A DNA stretch of 64,000 nt from contig NC_134138.1 in assembly GCF_033958435.1 (NCBI RefSeq), forward strand, positions 208,763,298 to 208,827,297, written 5' to 3'. Shown one piece after another: positions 22,715 through 33,770 of this stretch. The notes under the pieces were generated by a model that did no database searches, was not told the origin of the DNA, and saw only the letters and a program-made list of their open reading frames with translations. Source of the DNA: Carettochelys insculpta (lineage: Eukaryota > Chordata > Testudines > Carettochelyidae). Every line of letters starts with the position of its first letter. Position 1 is the stretch's first letter. The position numbers were made by a program, and so were the translations under genes.

Positions 22715-24609
22715 GGCCGTTTCTAGACATGGCACTTCTGGAAGAAGATCTTCCAGAAGAGTACATCTACACATCAAACAGGACCTCGAAAGAGCCACCC
22801 CTTCTTCTGGAAGAGTGCATCTGCACATGCACTGGCACTCTTCCAGAAGAACAGGGTAGGAAATAACATGGACGGGGTCACACAGCCAGGGAGACCTTCC
22901 GGGGCCGCCAGCCACATGGCCCTTTAAAAGGCCCCACCCAAACAGCCCCTCCCTGCAAATGCTGCCAAGGCCAGCCACGTCTATGCACAGTAAGCCAGAT
23001 CCAGATCCCTGTCCAGCACCCACTGACCAGCAGGCATAGATCCCCAGCAGCCGCAGGACAGCAGGCTTGCCCTCACCTGCATGCTAGCCATCCTCCTGGC
23101 CACCCTGCTCAGCCTCCTGTGGAGACAGAGGCCCAGGCCCGTGGGTTCTGAACCCCCACTGCCCCTGCCGGGCCCCCTCTGACTGGTTCAGTGTCTCTGG
23201 ACGCACACCACCAGCATGGACTGGTGGCACAGGGTTGTCATGGGGGAGTGGGACAATAACTACTGGCTGCAGAACCTGTGGATGAAGAAAGAGATTTTCC
23301 TTGAGATCTGCAGCTGGTTCGCCCCCATGTTACAATGCCAGGATACCTGGATGAGGCCAGCCCTCTCCCCGGAGAAGTGCATGGCCATCGCCATATGGAA
23401 ATTGGCCATTCCAGACAGCTACCAATCCATTGGGCAGCAGTTTGGGGTGGGCACATCCACTGTCGAGGCCATCATCCTCCATGTAAGCCCTGCCCCAGAC
23501 CCTGTCCCACTGGTGGGAGGAAGGGGGCCAGCAGACTCCGGAGATGCCAGGCGCCAATCAGGAGGGAGCGGGGCCTGGGGGGTGGGCAGATCTAGCTCAG
23601 AAGGGATACCACATGGCCACTGCTGGAGGGGTCCTTCAGCAGGTGGTGGAAGGGGAGGGGGGCAGGGACCCCTCTGTGTATGCCCATGAGTGCACCCATT
23701 CCCCTGCAGGTCGTGAGGGCCATCAGCCATGTGCTGGTGCGGCGGCTGGTGAGCATCGGGGACCTGGAAGCAGTTGTTGAGGGCTTCACCATGCTTGGGT
23801 TCCCTCAGGTCTTCAGGACAATCGATGGGACGCATATCCCCATCAGGGCCCTGGACCACAGTGGCAACTGATACCTCAAATGCAAGGGGTACCACTCCAT
23901 CGTGCTCCAGGCTGTGGTGGATGCCCGTGGGAAGTTCACAGACATTTATGTCGGTTGGCTGGGCAGGGCACATGATGCATGGATCCTGCGGAATTCCGCC
24001 TTGTTCCACAGGATGGAGGCTGGGACATTCATGCCCCGGTGGGAGCGTGCTGTCGGGAATGTCATGATGCCTTTTTGCCTCGTGGGCAACCTGGCCTACC
24101 CACTCCAGCCCTGGTTGATGCACCCATACATGGGCCACCCCACACCCTCCCAGCAGCTGCTTAACACCCGGCTCACACAGGCCTGGTATCCCATCGAGTG
24201 TGCTTTCGGCCGTCTGACGGCACGGTTCAGGTGTCTCCTCACATGCCTCGATGTGGGGGTGGAGAATGTCCTGCAGGTTGTGGCTGCCTGCTGCGCACTC
24301 CACAACCTCATTAAAGGCTACAAGGACCTGGGGACCATAGAGGCTTGCTGGGGGTGTCTAGAGCAGCCCTGCTCCCCAGCAGGCCGCCACCATGGGGGAC
24401 TGCTTCTTTCGGAAGCAGCAGTCCCTGAATGTCTACACATGCCTTCTTCCGGAAGTATCTTCTGGAAGAAGGTCCTCTTCCTGATTCTGAAGAGGAACAC
24501 AGAATCTGGAAGAGGGGGCACCTTCTTCCAAAAGAAATCCGAAAGAGCGTCTTGCATGTGTAGACTCTCCTCAGATCTTCCGGAAGATCTTGCCTGTGTA
24601 GAAACAGCC
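22715..24609 (+). mobile_element. PIF/Harbinger element (TTCCGGAA family), TSD TAA
   Basis: The left end GGCCGTTTCTAGACATGGCA and the reverse-complemented right end GGCTGTTTCTACACAGGCA are inverted repeats. TAA, the classical Harbinger target, flanks both sides (22712-22714 and 24610-24612). Subterminal zones are packed with CTTCTGGAAG, CTTCCGGAAG and GATCTTCC words. It carries only a transposase and no Myb-like gene, so if ever mobile it may have needed the accessory protein in trans. It sits inside a Tigger MITE, which is therefore older. Confidence 0.93.
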
Positions 24610-24612
24610 TAA
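23080..24612 (+). pseudogene. Harbinger DDE transposase, nearly intact
   Basis: HARBI1-like nuclease in two exons. Exon 1 includes DWWHRVVMGEWDNNYWLQNL and the helix-turn-helix-like SYQSIGQQFGVGTSTVEAII, ending at 23482 before GTAAGC. The 227-nt intron ends in CCCCTGCAG and exon 2 starts at 23710 with VVRAISHVLV. Catalytic acids are visible: D in TIDGTHIPI, D in GRAHDAWILRNS, E in YPIECAFGRL. It is followed by CCALHNLI, the usual C-terminal block. One TGA (23869-23871) lies where relatives have Arg, consistent with a CGA-to-TGA CpG transition. The N-terminal frame upstream of 23216 is also shifted. The frame then runs through the right inverted repeat and stops at TAA (24610-24612), the target duplication itself. 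Confidence 0.88.
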
Positions 24613-24739
24613 ATATCTTCTAAGAGCCCAATAAGCAGTGAAATTGTTGGTGATATGCTAGACCTCTTGTTGTTCAGCAAATTCACTCTTCTGGCACCAG
24701 TCAAGTCATGAGGGTGCTGGATGAGAGAGATTCAACCAG

Positions 24740-26670
24740 TAACTTGTTTTCCTACCTTCACTCAAAATGAAGAACCAGTTGATCACTACCCTATTATAAC
24801 ATCCCTTAACATATTTGAAGACTTATCCCTCCCTCAGTTGTCTTTGCTCAAGAGCAAACATGGTTGACATGGAACCTCACAGGAGTTCTCCAGCAAACTC
24901 ATAATTCCTGCAGCCAGGATGTGTGTGGGGGAGGGAGGGGCATTGAACCGGGCTGGGGAGGTTGAGCTGGAGTCGCGCCTGAAGGGTGGTGAGCTAGAGC
25001 CAGAGGTAAGGGTGGGGGGTGAGCAGGAGCTATGCGCAGGTGGTGGGAGGAGCTGAGGGGGTGGGGTGGCTGAGCCAGGGCTGTGTGAAGCCAGGGGGAC
25101 TGAGCTAGGGTCGGATTGGGGGAAAGGGGAGCAAGTTAAGCACAACTAGAAATCGCGCATTTCCAGGGTTTACTGTAGGAATCGGGTCAGCTGCGTAAGA
25201 ACGGGGTCGCATACTTTACGGTCACGTACTCTAAGACCTATCTGTATTGCATTTGTTCTAATTGAAACTTATTCTATTTACCTCAGTCCATTTCTCCAGT
25301 TTGTCCAGATCATTTTAAATTGTAATCGCATCTTCCAAAGTACTTGCAACCTCTCCCCTCCCCTCCCTTCCCAAACTTTATGAGCATACTGTCTATGCTA
25401 TTAATTGTCTGTCCACTTTTAAATGAATGTTCCCTTTGGTAGGGATTGTTTTAATGTTATTTGGGTACATCAAGTACACTTGAAACCCAAATATTAACAT
25501 AGTTGTATTCATTTCAGCCACTCTAAGAATAGTCCCATGTCTCATTTGTATTTTTTTTATTTTTTGCTGTCTGCAGGTTCCTACTCTGCCATTCTTCACT
25601 TCTTCCTGAGTGTGGCATCAGTATCATTTCTGAGACAATTAGCATTGTATTTGTTTAAATTTCCTGACTGTTGAAGCCTGGTTACTCCAGTCTCATTCTG
25701 TTTATATCATTGGTTTCAATATAGACTATGATGATTGTGAATTCTTTCCAAACCTCGTCAGTCATTACTTGTCTTTCTTTCTAATACGATGTCTTTTTTC
25801 TGCTTTGGCATCTGGCAGGCAATAAATCATATGAGTCATGACTACACACCATACTTATCATTAACATTGCATGGTATTAATTTCTCCCCAACTGTCCAGT
25901 TTTTCTCCCACCCAGGGTAGAAATATATGTACACCACTTACATTCTAAAGTTACATTTTCTTATCCCAACCTCTGTGCAGGTATTGTAATTCTAAGGAAC
26001 TCAGAATTTAAAGTTCTGTTTGATAACTTGTGAGATTACATGGGTCATTACAATGTCCCTTTTCTTCTGTCCACAATAATCCTGGTAGCACTTATTTCTG
26101 CTCATGGTCTTCTATTCTTTTCACTGGAAATGTGTCCTATTCTTGGTTGTTACCTTTCTGAATTTTTCAATATCTAATGTGTCATTCATTAATTATTACA
26201 CAATGGAGAAAAATGAACTTCAATACTGGGGTAGAATGCTGTCGCCTTTGAAATCAATGTCAAACTTTGTCACACACTTACTTAATTAGTGAGGGTTTTG
26301 TCCTACCTGTCTTTTTGTTGACGCATTTTAGCCTGCCCCTGCATGCACTTTTGGTATTCCAGGTTGCTTTAGGCAGGAAGCATTACTTTTTAAGTTGCTG
26401 CCAAATAGTACAGGTACCTTTTATGCTCTTAGGGCTTCTGACTCTGTTTGCTTCTAGGTATTATTACAAATCAAATAAAACTATAAAGACACAACAGATT
26501 AATGTGGCCTTGGGAATGACAGACACTTTCTGCTATGTCCTGTGCATGTAGTGAACACAATGGGTGTGGCCCAGTGCTTTTTTATTTATTTATTTATTTA
26601 CTTTTGCAAAGAGCACTAAAAAGCTGAAGAATGAGATACACAAATAATGTGCAATTGAAAAGACAGCAAA
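24740..26670. other. Non-coding stretch with one GC-rich repeat
   Basis: 24900-25140 is a G-rich degenerate run. It is followed by a stretch near 25143-25240 (GAAATCGCGCATTTCCAGGG and later CATACTTTACGGTCACGTAC) that looks like the end of an interspersed repeat of unassigned class. The rest is AT-rich with no supported gene. 26581-26600 is a (TTTA)n microsatellite. Confidence 0.45.
26581..26600. repeat. (TTTA)5 microsatellite
   Basis: Five perfect tetranucleotide units. Confidence 0.9.
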
Positions 26671-26822
26671 TCATAGGAACGTAACAATGGTCAGACAGGG
26701 TCAGACCAATGGTCTGCATAGCCAAGTACCCTGTCTGCTGCCAGTGGCTGTTGATACGTGCTTCACGGGGAATGAACAGAACAAGGTAATTTATCAAGTG
26801 ATCCATCCTCTGTTGTCCAGTC
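26671..26822 (-). mobile_element. CR1 LINE 3'-end fragment
   Basis: Antisense CR1 3' UTR: the phrases AATGGTCAGACAGGGTCAGA, AGTACCCTGTCTGCTGCCAG and CAAGTGATCCATCCTCTGTT match the equivalent part of the longer CR1 copy at 33771-33930 at obvious similarity. 5'-truncated. Confidence 0.8.
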
Positions 26823-26829
26823 ACAAAAA

Positions 26830-27010
26830 CACTGGCCTGGTAAAGCTGCGCCTGTGAGCTCAATCCTTGAGGGGGCCTTCAAGACTCTGGGGCAGGTTTG
26901 TTTGTTTCTTTCTTTCTTTTAAAGTTGGTCAGGGATGGTGATAAATCTGCTGTGAGGGCAGGGGACTGGACTTGATGGCCTATTGAGGTCCCTTCCAGTT
27001 CTCTAACACA
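26830..27010 (+). mobile_element. tRNA-derived SINE with CR1-like tail, copy 2
   Basis: A tRNA-like head (TGGCCTGGTAAAGC, then GCCTGTGAGCTCAATCC as a weakened B box) is followed by GAGGGGGCCTTCAAGACTCT, a T-rich linker, and the tail GGGGACTGGACTTGATGGCC then TATTGAGGTCCCTTCCAGTT. Same family and layout as 18895-19085. Confidence 0.82.
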
Positions 27011-27074
27011 CACGTACAAAAACCCTTGCAATGTTTGTTGGACAGCTGTTTAGGAATATCCAGTTGAAGGAGTT

Positions 27075-27830
27075 GTGTCCCTTACCATCTTAGTTTGTAG
27101 TCCTAGATGGATTTATGCTCTCTGAATAGTCCTCGTTCTTTTGTTTTTTTCTCTTTTTTTAAGCCTGTTTATACTTTTGGCCCTCAGAACTTCCCGTGGC
27201 AATGAATTCCACAGTTTGATTGTGAGTTGTCTGAAGAAATATTTTCTTTTGTTTGTTTTAAACCTGCTATTAATTTTATTAGGTGAACCTGGTTCTTCTA
27301 TCATGCAGAGAAGTAAATAATGCTTCCTCTTTCACTTTCTCCACCCTACTCAAGATATTACAGAGCTCTGTACCCTTTATCCCTTTATAAACTGAACAGC
27401 TTCACTATATTTAATCTCTCATTAAATGGAACCTGTTCTATGCCCCTAATGATTTTTGTTGCTCTTCTCTCCATCGTTTCTAGTTATAATATATATTTTT
27501 GAAGTGAGGAGTACTGGAGGCTGTGTTCAAGACATAGGTGTACAGAAGCATTATGATCTCTGTCTTACTGTCTATTCTTTCAGAATGTTCTTAGCTGTTT
27601 TGATTTCTGCTGCATATTGAGTAGATATTTTCAGAGAACTATCCAGGACTACTCCAAGATCTCTTTGTTGAGTGATAACAGCTAATTTAGATCCCATAGT
27701 AATCCAATGTACATTACTTTGCATTTATCAACATTGAATTTTATCTATCATTTTGTTAGCCAATCATCCATATTAGTGAGATCCCTTTGAAACTCTTCAC
27801 TGCGTTACTCTTCAAAGAGAATCACTTCAT
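27075..27830 (-). mobile_element. CR1 LINE remnant, antisense
   Basis: The minus strand encodes the extreme C-terminus of CR1 ORF2. [20 protein letters not shown] with LWNSLPREVL (27304-27113) is comparable to [20 protein letters not shown] in the copy at 33962. Further left-to-right text (for example near 27545-27760) follows the same region of the CR1 reverse transcriptase gene in heavily decayed form. Confidence 0.75.
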
Positions 27831-30074
27831 TTCATCCCTAATTATGTAATCTTTACCAAATATAGTGCCTTTTTTTAAAACCAGTAAAAGGGGAGAAGAT
27901 ACTCAGCCAGCTCCCTGCACCTCCCCCGCCATCCAATCCCATTGGCTGGGGCTGCCAAACTGCACTCAGTACTGACATACAAAAAAAGCACTGCCCAAAT
28001 GTATCCTTATCAACCCAAACTGTTCATCTCCGTGCATGTTTTACTCCAAAAAATAGCATTAGAATCTTTTGTTTAAGGGTTTCAGAAATGTAGTAAATGA
28101 AAAAGGATGCAGAGGGAGAAACGCACAAAACCAAACTTATTTGGGTTCGATCATTGTCTTCAACTCTCACATCCTTCTCGCTATTAGGATCCATACATAA
28201 TCAGGTCCTCGGTTTGTGAACCATTTGAATACCTCTCAGAATGAGGATTTTTGGAAACCTGGAGGTAGTACATAGAGCTGACTCTTCTTAGCGTATTGCT
28301 GGTTATTCTCAGTGCTACCTTCTTTGTTAACTTTTGACATTTTAGGAATTATTGGATGTAAAATTAGCTATTACAGAAAAGATATCATTGCCAGCATCAT
28401 TGACAGTATTCCTTTAGGTACTCTGAACCAGACTTATTATCAAAGGTGATGCTGACCAGGCCTGGGGACGAATAGAATTGAGGTTGAATTGAGGTATTTC
28501 AAGAAAATCCCCACCAGCTTTGCAGTGCCACCTGACCTGAGATAAATCTTTGTTGTGCAGTATTTTCAAAAATATTGGAACTCTTTAGAAATGGCAGCAA
28601 ATTCTGGCAATGGCTCCATTCAGATAAAGGTACTGACTTCACACCGTCAGGTCATCCTGTTTAAGTTTGTGATCTTGTGTCATGGAGGAAGTATCTTGCA
28701 GTAGCTAATGGAATGGTAGCTGTGATGGGGAATCTAAAAGAAAGGCAATACAAAATGAAAAATAAAATGCTAGAGGGAATCTTCAGGGCTTAAAGAAGAT
28801 TTTAGTGTCCATGCTGATATAGATAATATCAGGGACTGGGTGCTTAATCAAGGGTTATTATGTGGGTTTTTTTTTCCCTTCATAATTGCACAATTCTAAA
28901 AAGTAAGTCTGTGTATAATTCAAAATAAATTTGAAAAATTAACAAAATAATTGTATGTTCTTATGAAGCCTTTTGAAATTCAAGACTAAAACAAACCTTA
29001 AAGCCACTTCAAATATTTTTGTAGATCTTTAAATTGCCTGCATTGTCTTCTTTATATATGGGTCACATACACCAGCTCTCTGACTCCAAGGCAAACTATG
29101 CAGTTTAAACTAAATAGATAAGATCCTTACCTCGAAAAGATTAACTCAAGAACAAAACTGCTATAGTTTACAACTCGGTCGTCTCCAAAAGACTGGCATT
29201 GGAAAACTGGGATTTAAAGACATTACTCCAGAAATGAAATTTCTGGAGAACAGTTGTAAACTTCTGAATTTTTGTAAACATCACAACTTACAGTTGCATA
29301 ACTGCAGAAGAAAACAAGTAGTACTTCTGAATCAAAGTAAGAGCACTTAAATGAGAGAGGCTGACCCAACACAGATGACCTGAATACTAGTCAGAAATGG
29401 AATATTTTAACTATGCCATCACACCTGGGCTATTGAAGCGGAGAATACTTTTGCCCCAGTAATCAGTCTCTCTGTCTCCTTTGTTTCTATCAAAAACTTA
29501 TTTGTATGTGGTTAAAATTAATCTTAATATTTTGCTGTGCAGACTGAAAATATATCTTGGTTGCAAAGAATCAGTCAAGGAACTTGTCTCTCTTGTGTTC
29601 AAGACCCCCTACAGGAAATCTGCCCTGTTTGTCACCAGTTTTGACTTTTCTGGACTGTAATACACAGGCTGTTCCATGTGCCTTTGTGAAAGAAATGACA
29701 AAGGAGGGCATTAAGGAGCATGTACTAGGTCCAAGCTTATGCACATACACTTCTTGACATGATAGGTGCTTCTTGCCACAGTCCCTGCCAGCTTATTCTT
29801 ATTCTTAGTGGAAACAAGCCCACTGCAGGGGGGTCAGAAGGAGCAATCGCCCAGGGGTCCAGTGACTCCAAAGGGCCTGAAGTTCTCACGTGCTATTGCT
29901 GCTAGTGCAGCAGTGGTGGTGGCTGGAGCCCCGGGTCCCTTTGAACTGCTGCCGGATGTCGTGCTTAAAACATCTCTGTGGACATAATCGCGCCCGTGAG
30001 TCTGGGACAGCATGCTTTTGGTGGGACAGATGTCTGTGAGGAAAAATCTCCTCAGACACATGAAGCTTCAAATT
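27831..30074. other. Non-coding stretch
   Basis: Mostly AT-rich. A small repeat-like block at about 27866-27985 contains ACCAGTAAAAGGGGAGAAGA, and another at about 29822-29960 contains GGGGTCCAGTGACTCCAAAG. No gene is supported. Confidence 0.45.
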
Positions 30075-31627
30075 GTCATAGCCTGCCAGTTAGCAGCACT
30101 TCAGCAGTCACTTTTTGATCGTTAGCTCCCCCGGCAACCTGAAATTATCAGTATTCATGAATCATGATTTGCATGCAGTGCTCTGATTGGGTGGGTCTGG
30201 AGAGTTTCCAGAACCTTCCACCGAAGTGAGGACTTGTTAGAAGACTGTGCCTGCATGCTAATTCCTTCATAAATATTCATGAGGATGTTGTACAAAAGCA
30301 GGGCTTGCAGCCCATTCTGCGACCCTTGACGGGAAGGCGTGGTTCCCCGGAAAGTCCGCCAGTCCCCAGGCTAGCCTGAAAAGGCGAAGAGCGAAGAAAG
30401 AACTGAACGCCTCACAGAAGCACAAGATTGCCCATCACTTGCTCTCCTCGCAAGCAGCAACCGGTGTCTCTGAGGGGAAGCTGCTGCCAGCTGTTGAACT
30501 GGCCTGCACTTGTGCAGGTACTGTGCGGCTGGCACGGTAAAACTGAGGGCCTGCCAACATACATACCGGACCTGACCAACTTATCGGACATGACCTTTCC
30601 ACCGGACGGGACATACCGAACAGGACAAGTATCTCCATTCACAGGCCTGTGCTTGGCACAGAGCCACAGCTATCACACTTCACGCCAGTCAGTGGCATCA
30701 AGACCCTCAGTGGGGGAGCGAGGCTGATCACCTCACTGTGTCCCTGCCTGGCAGGGTAGGGGCAGTACCCGGGGGCCTGACCCCAAGGCCGGGCTTTGCT
30801 GGCCTCTGGCTGGACTAAATCTAGAAAAAGAGACATTTAATAAGCTTGTCCATTTTACAACTGTTGTTATTGTATTTAATTGTTAGTTATAGAGATATTT
30901 ATAAGATTTTTTTAAAACAGGGTATTTTAATGACATTTAATTAGTTAATTTATCAGAACTGTTAGTATATTTATTATTATTATTGTTAAAATTATAATTG
31001 TTAAAAGAAGATAGGATACACCTGTTAAATTATCTTAAATGTTAGTTGTTAACAATATTCAACCACGAAGGAATTAGTAGTCACTTACCAGCCACATATA
31101 TATGCACTGAGGTGAAGGCGTGGCCTCCCTTTTTTCTTGATATATTTTTGGGTCCAATAGAAAGGAAAATCCTCCTTCAGGACCATAATTGATACATGGA
31201 TCGGGCTAGCAACCTGATCCCGGTAGGGGTGAGGGGGTGGCGTCCTCCCCCCTCCTTTGGATAAGAAAAGGGTACACATATATTTATATATTTAATATTT
31301 ATCTATTTATTGTACTTCTTTAACTTTCTTTAACTATCATGCCACTTTAGTGTCATCATGAACACCGTGGCTCTCATCCAAGTAAGTGGGTACTGTTGTT
31401 AAGCAAACTAGTGCAATACCATTCTATTTGCTTTTCAATTAATAAATCTATTGTAAGTGTTTTCGAAGAAAAAAGTCTGCTCATCTGTCTCGTTGTCCCT
31501 CCTGGCTCCTGCTTGTCCAGGGGTCGGGGTTTGGTGGGGACCGTGTCAACCGAGTGTGCACCCTGTCATAAGTCTGCGGGGGTGGGTCCTGGGACCTTCG
31601 GTGAGGAGGGCCTAGCGCTACTGTAGC
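30075..31627 (+). other. LTR-like segment (tentative endogenous retroelement)
   Basis: The segment differs in composition from its flanks. It has a TATA-like CATAAATATTCATGAGG (about 30270), then a GC-richer leader, then AT-rich sequence. A polyadenylation signal AATAAA (31441-31446) is followed by a T/C-rich tract (GTCTGCTCATCTGTCTCGTT) resembling the U5 part of a retroviral LTR. TG at 30075 and CA at 31627 are possible edges, but I see no target duplication, primer-binding site or gag/pol frame. It may be a solitary LTR or an unrelated repeat. Boundaries are guesses. Confidence 0.3.
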
Positions 31628-32802
31628 ATTTGTGGTCCTGCTAGAGAGCCGCCCTCTGCATTCCACCACTGGAGTGCTGCTCTGCTTGGTGCTGAGGGAT
31701 GGGGCGAGGGGCACTGTGGTCTGGTAGTGCTAAGGGCTAACTGCCCTCAGTCCCAACCCTTCTGTCCTCGGCCCCACCCCTCCTGGGGGCACAGCACTGG
31801 CCCCACTGCACACCTTACCTGGGGGCCTGCAAGCGGCTTTCAGCCCCACTGAATGGAAAAACTAGATTTGGGGCTAGCTTGAGTCAGGATGCTTGTGTAG
31901 TATTTTTTGTAGCGTTGTACCTTTGGGTAGTCACCATGCCTGTTTGCAGGTGCTCATCAAAATTTGGTTGAGTTGAGTTTTGTCAAAAATCTAGAATAAA
32001 TTATTTCTTTTGGCTCATCAGTTAACCTTAAAGATAGCATCTGATTATGGCTTTAATCTTCTAGGCAAACATCAGCATAAGATTTTAAAATTTATACTGA
32101 TAAAAATTGACCTTACATACCCTGAGCTGTCGTTGAGAATCTTAACCTACATATTTTATGAATAGGCTTCTTGATGGTGTACTCTGGCAAATCCAATTAA
32201 TGAAATCCTATGCATAACATATCAGGATATTTTTTGCTTTAGTTTTAAAAAAGTTTGTCTAAACTATTTTCAAAAATTAATAACATTCATTTACTATGTA
32301 TTCCATTAATAACATCAGTCTGATTTAAGCTCATCAAAGGCCAAATAATTGAGACTAAAGGCTCTGACTGTACAGGTCTTAACATTGCTAGAATGTCATT
32401 GTATTAATACTTTTTGTTTTTCTGACAACTTTTTACAGGTCTGTTTGACATCCTGAGTATTTAGATGTTGATAGTATCACTAATGCCAGTCATACCTTTA
32501 TGCAACAATGATTTTTGTCAATAGGAATACCAAATGGTACAACTGCAATTCAATGCAGTGAAAATATCTCTGGAATTTTAGTGAGAACAAACGTGCAGCC
32601 TCTTATTACTAAATTTTAGCTCAGTTTGCAGAATAGCTTTCATGCAGTTATTTTTCTTTCTTGTTTTAGACCTTGTCAGTAGTAAACTGTGCTTACTGTA
32701 CAATATATAACCATAGAGAAGAAATCTCAAGAAATCTGACAAAACTGATCCCTAACCACTCGTGTAAATCTGTCACCGTGCTTTATTGTTTCTTGATGCA
32801 GT
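31628..32802. other. Non-coding stretch
   Basis: GC-rich to about 31860, then AT-rich. Nothing recognised. Confidence 0.45.
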
Positions 32803-33312
32803 ATGTGTTTCCATTTAATCTCTCCTGACAGGACTGTCCCTGCTGTACAGTCACTCTGCTATAGAAAAGACACCATTAAAGTGTGGCAGTTGAGGCAGTG
32901 CATGCAAATACAGAATGGCAGAAATGATGCACTTATGATGCATTTTCTGAAGAACAAAAATGTCCAATCAGATAACATGTCTGCTTCATCTTTGACAACC
33001 CTTGCATACCCTGACAACTTTCTGAAAGAATGCCTTCATAACGAAGTATTGCAAGATGTTTTTGAGTATTCGCTAAAGTTGACAAACAAAATCAGACATG
33101 CTGGTAGTAAATATGGAAGGCACAATGTGGGTTGTGAAATAGGCTCATTTTATGTCCTTTCTGTACAAATCAGCTGCCTAAGGCTTTCCCTTGCCTTCCT
33201 GACTGTCCCTGTTGGAGGGCTGGAGATCACCCACTGCACCACAAAGATGCTTATAAAAGGCCTTGGGGAAGAGACTGGATGCCTGCAGTTAGGGACAGCA
33301 ACAGAATGGTAG
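32803..33312 (+). other. Unrecognised 169-codon open frame
   Basis: An uninterrupted 510-bp frame in otherwise AT-rich DNA, where frames of this length are scarce outside repeats. The predicted peptide contains KDTIKVWQLRQCMQIQNGR, SSLTTLAYPDNFLKECLHNE and EITHCTTKMLIKGLGEETGC. It has no signal peptide at the start, one mildly hydrophobic stretch (VLSVQISCLRLSLAFLTV), and no motif I recognise. It could be a decayed transposon or retrogene piece, or chance. No splice or promoter signals were identified. Confidence 0.3.
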
Positions 33313-33770
33313 CATGGATAAATTCAAAGCTGCTGTCTGAAAGGAGAAGGGAGGGAAAACTTGGTTTGACAAAGAGATATTATATTTAGGAAAGCGAAAA
33401 TTGAGGTTGAACCAAAAAGATAAACTTAAATATGGGAAAGAGCAGATAGTAGATAATATGAGATTTGTTTTAAAATAGATGTAAAATGAATTGAAAATCC
33501 GAGAGAATAGTGATGTGCTGGCCACATTTTAGTCAATGGACAATTCCCACTGACATCCGTACGGTCAAGATTTCATCTGGCATATTCATTTGTCTTCCCA
33601 CACTTGGTCATATGTGTGTCCTACTTAGATCATAGGCATATTCAGGCAGGCATCTCTATATTGTGTGCGAATAGTTATGGATGCTATATGAGTAAATTTC
33701 TCACTACATAGGTTCCAAAGTGTAGTGCATGTATACTGTATCTGATAGTCTGTGTACAGTAACTAATATT
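33313..33770. other. Non-coding stretch
   Basis: AT-rich, nothing recognised. Confidence 0.4.

Larger units (their letters stand above)
22527..24739 (+). mobile_element. Tigger/pogo-type MITE, copy 2, split by a Harbinger
   Basis: Two blocks, about 22527-22714 and 24610-24739, together match the Tigger-like MITE at 2209-2519. The first contains the TTATCATGGGGCTGGCCAGG and GTCCTGGCTCT phrases and the second ends GAGATTCAACCAG followed by TA. The 1895-bp Harbinger lies between them. The left terminus is eroded, so its start is approximate. Confidence 0.75.

Noticed and set aside
23419..24303. 294-codon minus-strand open frame
   Set aside because: It is antisense to the Harbinger transposase, whose plus-strand frame carries the catalytic motifs, so this is a shadow.
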